NCBI RefSeq assembly: GCF_005938675.2
Contig: NZ_VCCH02000003.1
Coordinates: 62,001 to 126,000 of the forward strand
Direction: 5' to 3'
From: Mycobacterium sp. KBS0706
GTDB taxonomy: Bacteria > Pseudomonadota > Alphaproteobacteria > DSM-16000 > Inquilinaceae
Length of the DNA: 64,000 nt
Positions 26,954 through 35,017 of the stretch are shown here, in pieces. A program made the translations under genes and the position numbers. The notes under the pieces were generated by a model. The model did not search any database, had not been told where the DNA came from, and saw only the letters and a list, made by a program, of their open reading frames with translations. Every line of letters begins with the position of its first letter. Positions within the stretch are counted from its first letter, which is position 1.

Positions 26954-28173
26954 GCGCCTTCCGGCTCGAGCGTGAACAGCTCCTGCGGCATGCGCACGCC
27001 GCGCAGGGCGTAGCGGCCGACGCAGACCAAACCGGCCTCGGCCCCGCCCGCGGCCGCGGCGAAGGCGGAGGACACCAGCATCGACTGGTCCGCCGAGCGG
27101 CACATCTCGGCGATCCGGCTGGTCTCGTTCACCGCCGGGCCGACCACGGTGAAGTCGAGCCGGTGGGCGCTGCCGATATTGCCGAAGAACACCTCGCCGA
27201 TATGCAGCCCGGCATACATCTCGGTCACCGGCTGGCCGGCCGCCTCGCGCTGCGGGTTCAACGCCGCGATCGTCGCCTGGGCCCCGCGCACCGCGGCCAG
27301 CGCCGCCCGGCAGGCCCGGGCGCGGGCCTCGGCCCCGCCATCGTCCGGCCGGAAAATCGCCAGCACGCCGTCGCCGATCAGCTTCAGCACGTCGCCACCC
27401 GCCCCCTGCACCGCCGAGATCACCGCATCGGCATAGTCGTTCAGCAGCGGGATGATCTGCTCCGGCGGCGCATTGTCGCTGATGCGGGTGTAGCTGCGCA
27501 GGTCGCTGAACCACAGCACCGCGTCGATCCGGTCGGCCACGCCGCGGGCGATCCGCCCGGACCAGACGGAGTTGCAGGCGTCGCGGCCGAGATAGGTCTC
27601 CAGCAGCGTCGAGGCCATCCGCGCCAGGGTCGTCGCCTTCATCGCCATCGCCAGGCCGGGCAGGACCTTGAGCAGCCCGGCGATCTCCTCGTCGCTGAAG
27701 CCGCCCGTCCGGTCCGTGGTCCAGGACGAGAACAGCCCGTCCCAGTCGGCGATCGCGCCCTCGGGCTCGAAGCGGTTGAGGATGCCGAGATAGTCGGTCA
27801 TCCCCTCCTCCGCCGCCGAGGCGACGGCCGGGAATTCGGCGCAGCTTTCCGGCGTCACCCGCCGGCGCATCCAGTCCTCGCCGGTGTCGATCAGGTGGAA
27901 GAACGGGCTGGCGCGCCACTTGTCCTCGCGCTCGCCGGCGATGGTGCGGCCATAGCCGGTGAAGCTGGCCTCCGGCTCGCCGCGGCGCCAGCGCACGGCA
28001 TTGCCCTCATAGACCGGGTGCAGCGTGTCGATCACCAGGAGGCCGCTGGCGATCGGCAGGCCGGCGAATGTGGCGCGGGCGCAGAAGCCGGCCAGCAGCT
28101 CGATCTCCGACAGGCCGATCAGCCCCGCCTCGGTGGTCCAGGCGGACAGCGCGGTGAGCTTGGATTCGTCCAT
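26950..28173 (-). CDS. Class III adenylate cyclase with N-terminal sensor region
   Basis: A 407-residue cytoplasmic cyclase. The catalytic domain (about 212-395) has metal-binding D224 (WFSDLRSYT) and D268 (LIGDGVLAIF). Adenine-selecting K264 and D340 and transition-state residues N349 and R353 (NETSR) are also present. All key residues are present, so it should make cAMP from ATP. Residues 1-200 form an unassigned domain (LIGLSEIELLAGFCARATFAGLPIASG region) often seen attached to such cyclases and probably a sensor; no membrane helix is visible. GGAG precedes ATG 28173. The 3' end overlaps the convergent phosphatase gene. Confidence 0.88.
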   Translation of the reverse strand: MDESKLTALSAWTTEAGLIGLSEIELLAGFCARATFAGLPIASGLLVIDTLHPVYEGNAVRWRRGEPEASFTGYGRTIAGEREDKWRASPFFHLIDTGEDWMRRRVTPESCAEFPAVASAAEEGMTDYLGILNRFEPEGAIADWDGLFSSWTTDRTGGFSDEEIAGLLKVLPGLAMAMKATTLARMASTLLETYLGRDACNSVWSGRIARGVADRIDAVLWFSDLRSYTRISDNAPPEQIIPLLNDYADAVISAVQGAGGDVLKLIGDGVLAIFRPDDGGAEARARACRAALAAVRGAQATIAALNPQREAAGQPVTEMYAGLHIGEVFFGNIGSAHRLDFTVVGPAVNETSRIAEMCRSADQSMLVSSAFAAAAGGAEAGLVCVGRYALRGVRMPQELFTLEPEGA

Positions 28174-28237
28174 CGATTCTCCTCGATGGGAAGCTTTACA
28201 CCAACCGGAAGGCCGGCGCAGCGCCGAGGCGACGGCG

Positions 28238-29008
28238 TCAGGTCACGCCCAGCACGCCGTCGACCAGCAGCTTGAGCCCGATCGCCACCAGCAGCAGATG
28301 GCACCAGAGGTACAGCCGCGCCTCGTCGATCCGGTCGTGGAAACGGCGGCCGATCCAGACCCCGAGCGGCACCACCGGCGCCGCCGCGGCGATGGCGGCG
28401 AGGTTCCGCGGCTCGAGCACGCCGAGATAGAGATACGGCACCTGCTTGGCGATGTTGCAGAGCATGAAGACGATCGCCGAGGTGCCGGCGAACACGGTCT
28501 TGTCCAGCCGCTGCGGCAACAGGTAGATCGCCAGCGGCGGGCCGCCGGAATGGGCGACGAAAGTGGTGTAGCCGGTCAACGTGCCCCACAGCGCCGCCCG
28601 CCGTCCGGAGGGCCCCGTGCGAGGCTGGTCGAGCCGGCGGCGGGCGAACCAGCGCAGGGCGAAGACCAGGGTGACCAGCGCGATCAGCAGCGTCACCCAG
28701 GCCGGGTCGACCAGGGCGAAGGTCAGCCCGCCCAGCGCGATGCCGCACAGCAGCGGCAGCAGCAGCAAGCGCAGGTTCGGCCGGCTCCAGGTCCGCGGCG
28801 GGAAGGCCCAGACGGTGAACACGTCCATCAGCAGCACCAGCGGCGCGATCACTGCCGCCGCGTCCACCGCCGGCATGACAAAGGACAGCGCCGGTATGCC
28901 GATGATGGCGAAGCCGCCGCCGAAGCCGCCCTTGGTGAAGGCGATGACGAAGATGGTGCCCAGCAGCACGGCGAGGAGGACGGGATCGGTCGGCATCAGC
29001 GCGACCAT
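28238..29008 (-). CDS. TauE/SafE-family sulfite exporter-like permease
   Basis: A 256-residue inner-membrane protein with about eight hydrophobic helices and the family's two conserved repeats (FTKGGFGGGFAIIGIPALSF and AHSGGPPLAIYLLP). TauE/SafE proteins export small anions such as sulfite, sulfonates or organic acids. No sulfur-metabolism gene is adjacent, so the substrate is open. ATG 29008 is used; a second ATG at 28996 is also plausible as the ribosome site is weak. It is 64 bases upstream of the cyclase gene on the same strand. Confidence 0.85.
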   Translation of the reverse strand: MVALMPTDPVLLAVLLGTIFVIAFTKGGFGGGFAIIGIPALSFVMPAVDAAAVIAPLVLLMDVFTVWAFPPRTWSRPNLRLLLLPLLCGIALGGLTFALVDPAWVTLLIALVTLVFALRWFARRRLDQPRTGPSGRRAALWGTLTGYTTFVAHSGGPPLAIYLLPQRLDKTVFAGTSAIVFMLCNIAKQVPYLYLGVLEPRNLAAIAAAAPVVPLGVWIGRRFHDRIDEARLYLWCHLLLVAIGLKLLVDGVLGVT

Positions 29009-29210
29009 GGCCGGCCCGGCCCGGCCCGCTCAACCATCGGATTGCGCCGAGGGCAATTCATCGCAACGGGAAGGGACAGCATGGGCATGCAAGGCTCCAT
29101 CGACGTACTGTGTCGACGGTATGCCAGAGCCATCCCCTGGCCGGCTAGGTCGGCTTGATCATGGACAAGCGCCCTGACATGGTCCCCGCCAGACGAGCGA
29201 GGATCCGCCG

Positions 29211-29828
29211 ATGCTTTTGCATTCCCTCTATCTGATCGCTATCGTCGCCGAAGCCATGACCGCGGCTTTGGCCGCCGGCAGGCGCAGCATGGACTGGGTC
29301 GGCGTCTGCCTGCTGGGATGCGTCACTGCGCTCGGCGGAGGATCGGCGCGGGACATCCTGCTCGACCACCACCCGCTGTCCTGGGTGGAGCATCCGTCCT
29401 ATCTGCTCCTCACGGGCGGCGCCGCCTTGCTGACCATCGCCGCAGCCCGCCTCATGCATCATCTGCGCAAGCTGTTCCTGTTCCTGGACGCGATCGGCCT
29501 CGTCGTGTTCACGGTGATCGGCGCCAATGTCGCGATGGCGCTGGACCTGCCGATCCTGATCGTGATCGCATCGGGCATGATCACCGGCTGCGTCGGCGGC
29601 GTGCTGCGGGACATGCTCTGCGCCGACATCCCGCTGCTGTTCCGCAGCGAGCTCTACGCCACCGTGTCGGTGGTGACCGGCGGCGTCTATGTCGCCGGCT
29701 TGTCCGCCGGCATCGGCCACGACCTGGTCACGGCGGCCGCCATGATCATCGGCCTGGCCCTCCGCCTGCTCGCGCTCCGGTTCAATTGGAGCATGCCGAA
29801 ATTCGTCTACACGCACGATCTCCACTGA
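29211..29828 (+). CDS. TRIC-family (YicG/UPF0126) cation channel protein
   Basis: A 205-residue inner-membrane protein with seven predicted helices. It has two inverted GG-containing repeats: GGGSARDILL (about 43-52) and GCVGGVLRDML (about 124-134). The paired G-G-x-x-R-D motifs define the TRIC/YicG family, trimeric monovalent cation channels. GCGAGGA lies before ATG 29211. Its stop is only six bases before a stray fragment of an AraC-type gene (29835-29930), suggesting rearrangement at this junction. Confidence 0.88.
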   Translation: MLLHSLYLIAIVAEAMTAALAAGRRSMDWVGVCLLGCVTALGGGSARDILLDHHPLSWVEHPSYLLLTGGAALLTIAAARLMHHLRKLFLFLDAIGLVVFTVIGANVAMALDLPILIVIASGMITGCVGGVLRDMLCADIPLLFRSELYATVSVVTGGVYVAGLSAGIGHDLVTAAAMIIGLALRLLALRFNWSMPKFVYTHDLH

Positions 29829-29834
29829 TCCCTT

Positions 29835-29930
29835 CCCCTGCACCCGGAAGCTGGCGCGGTACCGGGCCGGGGTGACGCCGAGGCGCCTGGCGAAGACGAT
29901 GCGCATGCCGTCGCCGCTGCCGAAGCCGCA
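29835..29930 (-). pseudogene. AraC/GlxA-type regulator tail fragment
   Basis: These 96 bases match 92 of 96 bases of the 3' end of the complete GlxA-type regulator gene at 30961-31056, in the same orientation. On the minus strand they encode CGFGSGDGMRIVFARRLG followed by VTPARYRASFRVQG, the second helix-turn-helix of an AraC domain, compared with CGFGSPDRMRIVFARRLG in the intact gene. Nothing upstream or downstream continues the protein. It is a remnant or partial duplication; the two copies bracket the GrdB-like gene. Confidence 0.8.
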
Positions 29931-30016
29931 AGGGGATGGAGGATGGCACAGCCGGATCGTAGACTGGCGGAGAGCCGATCGCCTGCCGGCACGATACAGG
30001 AATGGGAGCGCCCTCG

Positions 30017-30952
30017 ATGGCCGGAGAGCGATCATTCGGATTTGCGCCCGCCCAGGATGCGCCGATTCCCTATTTGCAGAGGATTCGGACCTACTATCAG
30101 GCCCTGGGTTACGGCGCGCCCTATGAATGGGCGCATTACGCAGGCGTGCCGTTCCATCCCCCGGACAAGCCGCTGTCGGCGTGCCGGCTGGCCATCATCA
30201 CCACGGCCGCCCCGTACCAGCCCGGCAAAGGCGATCAGGGGCCCGGAGCCGCTTACAACGCGGCGTGCAAATTCTACTCCGTCTACTCAGGCAGCACGGC
30301 GGAGGATCCCGATCTGCGGATCTCCCACGTCGCCATTGATCGCAGGCACACGACGGCCGAAGACCCCGCGACCTATTTTCCGCTGGCCGCCCTGCGCCGA
30401 ATGGAGGCGTCGGGCCGGATTGGTGCCATCGCGCCTCGCTTCCACGGCCTGCCCACCAATCGCAGCCACCGCACGACGTTCGAGGTCGATTGCCTGGAGA
30501 TCGTTGCCCGTTGCCAGGCGGATGCCGTCGACGCGGCGATCCTGGTTCCGAACTGCCCCGTCTGCCATCAAAGCGTCAGCCTTGCTGCCCGGATGCTGGA
30601 GGAGAGCCACATTTCCACGATCGTCATGGGGTGCGCCAAGGACATCGTCGAATATGTCGGAGTGCCGCGTTTCCTGTTCTCGGACTTTCCGCTCGGCAAC
30701 GCTGCCGGGAGACCACGGGATCGGGCGTCGCAGATCCTCACGCTCGATCTGGCTTTGACCCTGTTGGAGCGAGCCCCCGCGCCTCGCACCACCGTCCAAT
30801 CCCCCCTGATCTGGAGTTCCGACCCGGGCTGGAAGCTCGATTACTGCAACATTGAGCGCCTTTCGGCCGAAGAGATCCGGCAGCGTCGAGCGGATTTCGA
30901 CCAGCAGAAGCAGATCGCGCAGGCTGTCCGCAATCAGCCCTCGGACGCCTAA
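30017..30952 (+). CDS. GrdB-like protein (selenoprotein B family of glycine/proline reductase, Cys form)
   Basis: A 311-residue protein of the PF07355 family. Typical stretches are YYQALGYGAPYEWAHYAG, IITTAAPYQPGKGDQGPG and ILVPNCPVCHQSVSLAARML. In clostridial D-proline or glycine reductases the corresponding position near the CPVC motif is a selenocysteine. Here a CxxC pair stands instead, so classical selenium-dependent reductase activity is not assured. The alphaproteobacterial homologues have no settled function. I preferred ATG 30017 (GGAG nine bases upstream) to ATG 30002. By eye the GC is lower than nearby genes, and it lies between two copies of an AraC-gene tail. The stop overlaps the convergent regulator's stop by four bases. 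Confidence 0.72.
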   Translation: MAGERSFGFAPAQDAPIPYLQRIRTYYQALGYGAPYEWAHYAGVPFHPPDKPLSACRLAIITTAAPYQPGKGDQGPGAAYNAACKFYSVYSGSTAEDPDLRISHVAIDRRHTTAEDPATYFPLAALRRMEASGRIGAIAPRFHGLPTNRSHRTTFEVDCLEIVARCQADAVDAAILVPNCPVCHQSVSLAARMLEESHISTIVMGCAKDIVEYVGVPRFLFSDFPLGNAAGRPRDRASQILTLDLALTLLERAPAPRTTVQSPLIWSSDPGWKLDYCNIERLSAEEIRQRRADFDQQKQIAQAVRNQPSDA

Positions 30953-31920
30953 CCTGCCTCCCCCTGCACCCGGAAGCTGGCGCGGTACTGGGCCGGGGTG
31001 ACGCCGAGGCGCCTGGCGAAGACGATGCGCATGCGGTCGGGGCTGCCGAAGCCGCAATCATAGGCCACCGCCTTGAGGGCGCGGTCGCTGCCCTCCAGCA
31101 GGTTGCGGGCGGCGTCGACCCGGGCGCGCTCGACGAATTCATGCGGCGTCACGCCGGTCTCCTGCACGAACAGCCGCGCCAGGTTGCGGCCGCTCATGCC
31201 CGCCACCTGCGCCAGCGCCTCGACCGTGAAGCTCGCGCCAATGTGCTGCATGACATGCGCCTGCACCCGGGCGATCGGCGAATCCGGTTCGGCCGGCGCG
31301 GTCAGGAACGGGCTGAACTGCGACTGGCCGCCCTGGCGCTGCGCCACCACCACCAGCCGCTTCGCCACCGCCAGCGCCACCCGGGCGCCGTGATGCTCCG
31401 CCACAAGAGCCAGGGCCAGGTCGATGCCGGCGGTGACTCCGGCCGAGGTCACCAGCGCCCCGTCGCGCAGATGGATCCGGTCGTGCTCGACCCGGGCCCG
31501 CGGGAACATCTCGGCCAGGCGCTGCGCGTTCTGCCAATGCGTGGTCACGCGATGGCCGTCGAGCAGCCCGGCATGGCCGAAGGCGAAGGCGCCGGTGCAG
31601 ATCGATCCGTGCAGTTCCGCCCGCTTCGCGGCCGCCGCCAGCCAGGCGGACAGCAGCGGATCGGGTGCTGCCGTCGGCAGGCCGGGGCCGCCCGCGACCA
31701 GCACCATCGAGAACGGCCCCACGGCTTCGCCGAAGCTGCGATCGGCGATCATCTGAATGCCGTTCGAGGCGCGCAGCGGCGCGGTGTCGGCGGCGACCAG
31801 CAGCGTCTCGTAGCAATCGCCGGCGTCGATGAAGCCGTTGGCTTCGGCGAAGACGTCGACCGGCCCGGCGACATCCAGCGCCTGCACGCCCGGGAAGATG
31901 GCGATCGCAACCGTCCGCAC
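30949..31920 (-). CDS. GlxA-type AraC-family transcriptional regulator
   Basis: A 323-residue regulator. Residues 1-190 are a DJ-1/PfpI (GATase1-like) domain (VAIAIFPGVQALDVAGPVDVF, HGSICTGAFAFGHAG) with the cysteine elbow in SICTGAF. The C-terminal 100 residues are an AraC double helix-turn-helix (VEALAQVAGMSGRNLARLFV and CGFGSPDRMRIVFARRLG). GlxA-type regulators usually activate nearby amine or nitrile catabolic genes. The divergent neighbour encodes an HD hydrolase of cyanamide-hydratase type, a likely target. The start is GTG 31920 with AAGGAGA ideally placed. Its 3' end is duplicated at 29835-29930. Confidence 0.88.
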   Translation of the reverse strand: MRTVAIAIFPGVQALDVAGPVDVFAEANGFIDAGDCYETLLVAADTAPLRASNGIQMIADRSFGEAVGPFSMVLVAGGPGLPTAAPDPLLSAWLAAAAKRAELHGSICTGAFAFGHAGLLDGHRVTTHWQNAQRLAEMFPRARVEHDRIHLRDGALVTSAGVTAGIDLALALVAEHHGARVALAVAKRLVVVAQRQGGQSQFSPFLTAPAEPDSPIARVQAHVMQHIGASFTVEALAQVAGMSGRNLARLFVQETGVTPHEFVERARVDAARNLLEGSDRALKAVAYDCGFGSPDRMRIVFARRLGVTPAQYRASFRVQGEAG

Positions 31921-32085
31921 CGGCAATCTCCTTCTGCTGTCGCCGACCGATCCCATGGCGGCCGCCGGGCCGCAATGTCCGATTTCCGCGTGCGCTTGTC
32001 CGGAAGCGCCGCCCCGGCCGCGTTGAAGCGCCTGGTGCCGGCGGCTCACATCGGGGGCATCGAAACTCTCCGACGGAAGGTCCCC

Positions 32086-32721
32086 ATGTCCATCGCCGGC
32101 ATCCGCATCCCCGACAGCGCCATGGCGCGCGAGATCACCGAGCTGGTGCGCGACACCGAGAGCGAGCTGCTGTTCCACCATTCGACCCGGGTCTATCTGT
32201 TCGGCGCCCTGAGCGGGCAGCGCAAGGGCCTGACCTTCGATCCCGAGTTGCTCTATGCCGGGGCGATGTTCCACGACATGGGTCTGGTCGACGCCTATGC
32301 CAGCCCCGATCTGCGCTTCGAGGTCGACGGCGCCAATGCCGCGCGCGACTTCCTGAAGCGGCACGGCATCCCTACCGCCGACATCGACTTGGTGTGGGAC
32401 GCCATCGCCCTGCACACCACGCCGGGCATCCCGGAGCACAAGCACCCGGTGGTGGCGCTGGTGACGGCCGGGGTGGAGATGGACGTGCTGGGCCTCGCCT
32501 TCCACGACTTCACCCAGGAGCAGCGGCGCCAGGTGGTGCACGCCCATCCGCGCGGCCCCGACTTCAAGCACGGCATCATCGAGGCCTTCGCCCACGGCAC
32601 CATTCGCAAGCCGCAGACCACCTTCGGCAATGTGAAGGCCGACGTGCTCGCCCGGATGGACCCGAGCTATAGGCGGGTCGACTTCACCGAGGTGATCCTC
32701 AATTCGGATTGGGAGAGTTGA
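32086..32721 (+). CDS. HD-domain hydrolase, cyanamide hydratase-like
   Basis: A 211-residue protein of the HD superfamily. The metal motif is formed by a histidine in FHHSTR (31-32), H63-D64 in AMFHDMGL, and later H and D residues in IALHTTPGIPEHKHP and LGLAFHD. The spacing FHHSxRVYLFG...LLYAGAxFHDxGL is that of fungal cyanamide hydratase and its bacterial relatives. It probably hydrolyses or hydrates a small nitrogenous compound. GGAAGG precedes ATG 32086. It is divergent from the GlxA-type regulator across a 165-base gap that must contain both promoters. Confidence 0.8.
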   Translation: MSIAGIRIPDSAMAREITELVRDTESELLFHHSTRVYLFGALSGQRKGLTFDPELLYAGAMFHDMGLVDAYASPDLRFEVDGANAARDFLKRHGIPTADIDLVWDAIALHTTPGIPEHKHPVVALVTAGVEMDVLGLAFHDFTQEQRRQVVHAHPRGPDFKHGIIEAFAHGTIRKPQTTFGNVKADVLARMDPSYRRVDFTEVILNSDWES

Positions 32722-32740
32722 GGCCCGCTCTTCCCTGCAC

Positions 32741-32828
32741 CGTCATTGCGAGCGCAGCGAAGCAATCCATGCAGCAGCACAAGCGGATCGATGGATTGCT
32801 TCGTCGGCTTCGCCTCCTCGCAATGACG
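32741..32828. repeat. Interspersed palindromic repeat (GTCATTGCGAGC family)
   Basis: An 88-base element begins CGTCATTGCGAGCGCAGCG and ends CTCCTCGCAATGACG. Inner arms AAGCAATCCAT and ATGGATTGCTTCG pair as well. This is a common alphaproteobacterial intergenic repeat whose translation gives the familiar HCEEAKPTKQSI peptide. It lies 19 bases after the HD hydrolase stop and may act as its transcription end. Confidence 0.85.
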
Positions 32829-32891
32829 GGAAAGGGCTGGCCCTATGCCACCCTGGACACTCGCGCCCGGACGGCCCATCTTCAGGGCATC

Positions 32892-33458
32892 ATGACTGCT
32901 CCGGGATATAGCATCTGCGCCGCCGACGGCCTCGGCCGGTCGTTGCGGCTGTGGCGCGCGCTGCGGCGGATCAAGCAGGCCCATGCCGCCGAGCTGCTGC
33001 GCGTGTCGCAGGCGATGGTGTCGCGCTGGGAGGCCGGCACGCTGGTCCCCGATGCCGAGGAGCAGGCCCGCCTGCGCAAGCTGATGAGCGCCCGGCTCGA
33101 CAGCGCCGCGGACCACGCTTTGGCCCGGCTGGTCGCCGACTCCGCGGCCAGCGCCCATCTGGTCTGCGACCTGACGCACCGGCTGCTGGCCGCCTCGCGC
33201 GGGCGCAGCCGGGACTGGAACTTCCGCACGCCGGAGCTGCTGGGCGTTTCCCTCTGGAGATTCGCCACGCCGGAGATCCAGGCCGCCGAGGCCGCTCTGA
33301 CCGACGAGGGCTGGTTCGAGCCCGAACCGCCGGCGGTCGAGATCGCGACCAGCGCCAACGGCTCGCCGATCGTCCCGATCCAGGAAGGCCGCATGCGCTG
33401 GACCCGGCTGCAGCTGTCAGACGGTGCCTTCGTGCGCCTGGCCGAGACGCTGGCTTGA
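32892..33458 (+). CDS. XRE-family regulator with PAS-like domain
   Basis: A 188-residue regulator. The helix-turn-helix is at about 17-50 (LRRIKQAHAAELLRVSQAMVSRWEAG), in the Cro/CI style with VSQAMVSRWE as the recognition region. The C-terminal half (about 95-185) looks like a PAS-type sensor (DLTHRLLAASRGRSRDWNF, ELLGVSLWRFATPEIQAAE). It is followed by an MFS gene, with a perfect 17-base palindrome between them that is a probable operator. ATG 32892 is used; there is only a weak ribosome site. Confidence 0.78.
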   Translation: MTAPGYSICAADGLGRSLRLWRALRRIKQAHAAELLRVSQAMVSRWEAGTLVPDAEEQARLRKLMSARLDSAADHALARLVADSAASAHLVCDLTHRLLAASRGRSRDWNFRTPELLGVSLWRFATPEIQAAEAALTDEGWFEPEPPAVEIATSANGSPIVPIQEGRMRWTRLQLSDGAFVRLAETLA

Positions 33459-33469
33459 ACCTCTGGCAC

Positions 33470-33486
33470 CTGAATATCTTATTCAG
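33470..33486. promoter_or_regulatory. Candidate XRE operator
   Basis: CTGAATA-TCT-TATTCAG is a perfect 7-bp inverted repeat, strikingly A/T-rich for this genome. It starts 12 bases after the XRE stop and ends 54 bases before the MFS start codon. The size and symmetry fit an XRE dimer site controlling the exporter. Confidence 0.5.
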
Positions 33487-33540
33487 CCGCTCCTCCCCGC
33501 CCCTTCGGTAGGATCGCGCCGTCCTGAACACGGAGTGATC

Positions 33541-34728
33541 ATGTCGTCCCGCGGATCCTGGCTGGCGATCCTGGTGATCTATGCCGCCGGCGTGGCCGCG
33601 GCGGCACAGCTCGGCAAGCTGTCGGCGCTGCTGCCGCCGATGCAGCGCGACCTCGGCCTCGACCTCACCACCGCCGCGCTGCTGGTGTCGCTGCTGGAGA
33701 TCGGCGGCGCCACGCTGGGGCTGTTCGCCGGGGTCGTGATCAGCCGCGTCGGCGCCCGCCGCGCGCTGCTGGCCGGCCTGCTGCTGCTGGCCGCCGCCGC
33801 CGCCGGCATGGCCGCGAGCTCGGCCGTGGCCGGGATGTTCCTGTGGCGCATCGTCGAGGCCGTGGCTTATCTCGCCGTCGCAGTCGCCGCCCCGACCCTC
33901 ACCATCGCCACGGCATCCCCGGCGCAGCGGTCGACCGCGCTGGCGCTGTGGAGCACCTTCTTCCCGGTCGGCTTCGCCACCGGCAGCATCCTGGCCGGCC
34001 TGGGCGTCGAGGTCGCGCCCTGGCGCTGGGTGCTGCTGGGCAGCGCCGCGCTGACCGCCCTGCTGCTGCTGCCGTCCTGGCGCCTGCCGACGCCACCCGA
34101 GGCAGCGCCGCGCCGGGCTGGTGGCGCCCGTCCCACCCGGGCGCCGCTCGGGGCTTGGCTGATGGCGATCGGCTTCGCCTGCTACACCACCTTCGAGGTC
34201 GGTCTGCTGGCGGTGATGCCGGCCTATTTCACCGGCCAGCGCGGCGTCTCGGCCTCGACCGCCGGGCTGATCACCGGCGCGGCCGCCTTCGCCTCGGTGC
34301 TGGGCGGCCTGGCCGCGGCCTGGTGGATGCGGCGCGATCGGCCGCTTGGTGGCTTCACCGCGTTCGGCATCGCCGTACCGGCGCTGCTGCTGTTCGCCGT
34401 GTTCACCCCGTCGCAGGGATCCTGGCTCTGGCCGGCCGCGGCGGCGACGCTGCTGAACGCGATCTCCGGCGCCGTGCCGGCCGTGGTCTTCGCCCGCCTA
34501 CCGGACGCGGTGGGACCCGACGGCGACATGGCCACCGCCAATGGCCTGCTGGCCCAGGGCGGCGCTTCCGGGTCGCTGCTGGGGCCGCCGCTGCTGGCCG
34601 CCGCGGCGAGCCATTTCGGCTGGCCGGCCGCGGCCGGTGCCGGCCTCGCCGCCTCGGCGCTGTGCCTGGCGCTGCTCGCGCTGGCCCAGCGCGGCCACAG
34701 CGGCGTGGCGGCGGTCAGCCGCCGCTGA
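33541..34728 (+). CDS. MFS transporter (CynX/NimT-like)
   Basis: A 395-residue inner-membrane protein with twelve hydrophobic helices. The loop between helices 2 and 3 reads GVVISRVGARRALL, the MFS signature region. A long cytoplasmic loop follows helix 6 (LPTPPEAAPRRAGGARPTRAP). The resemblance is to cyanate/nitroimidazole-type exporters of the CP/CynX branch. It is probably an efflux pump controlled by the upstream XRE regulator. The 3' end overlaps the convergent MoaD/ThiS gene by 14 bases. Confidence 0.85.
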   Translation: MSSRGSWLAILVIYAAGVAAAAQLGKLSALLPPMQRDLGLDLTTAALLVSLLEIGGATLGLFAGVVISRVGARRALLAGLLLLAAAAAGMAASSAVAGMFLWRIVEAVAYLAVAVAAPTLTIATASPAQRSTALALWSTFFPVGFATGSILAGLGVEVAPWRWVLLGSAALTALLLLPSWRLPTPPEAAPRRAGGARPTRAPLGAWLMAIGFACYTTFEVGLLAVMPAYFTGQRGVSASTAGLITGAAAFASVLGGLAAAWWMRRDRPLGGFTAFGIAVPALLLFAVFTPSQGSWLWPAAAATLLNAISGAVPAVVFARLPDAVGPDGDMATANGLLAQGGASGSLLGPPLLAAAASHFGWPAAAGAGLAASALCLALLALAQRGHSGVAAVSRR

Positions 34729-35014
34729 TCGCGGTCAGGACGAACACCTCCATCCCGGGCGCCAGCCGCGTCTCCAGCCTGGCCTTCCGGCCATCGACGA
34801 AGATGTTGATGTGGCGCCGGATCGCCGGGCTGGAGTCGCGGATGCGGTCGCCCATCCCCGGCCAGCGCTGGTTCAGCCCGTCGATCGCCTCGGCCACGGT
34901 GCCCGCGCGCAGCTCCACCCGCGGCGGCGCGCCGGGGAACAGGATGGTCAGCACCGTCGGCAGCCGCACCAGCACGGCCGGCGCCTCCTCCGGCTCTGTC
35001 CTCGCTTCGGCCAT
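34715..35014 (-). CDS. MoaD/ThiS-family ubiquitin-like protein
   Basis: A 99-residue beta-grasp protein ending in the diglycine SGG that MoaD/ThiS proteins need for adenylation and sulfur transfer. The pattern VLVRLPTVLTILFPGAPPRVEL, INIFVDGRKAR and PGMEVFVLTAISGG is typical. It starts three bases after the stop of the BNR-propeller gene and is clearly its operon partner. Its role is unlikely to be housekeeping molybdopterin or thiamine synthesis, since no partner enzymes are nearby. A sulfur carrier or a protein modifier for the propeller protein is possible. Confidence 0.85.
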   Translation of the reverse strand: MAEARTEPEEAPAVLVRLPTVLTILFPGAPPRVELRAGTVAEAIDGLNQRWPGMGDRIRDSSPAIRRHINIFVDGRKARLETRLAPGMEVFVLTAISGG

Positions 35015-35017
35015 GGC

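Noticed and set aside
29835..31056. The two AraC-tail copies as target-site duplications of a mobile element
   Set aside because: At 96 bases with four mismatches and coding origin they are not insertion-sequence target duplications, and no transposase lies between them.
32667..33179. Minus-strand frame containing HCEEAKPTKQSI
   Set aside because: This peptide is the well-known spurious translation of the interspersed repeat at 32741-32828, and the rest is antisense to the XRE gene.
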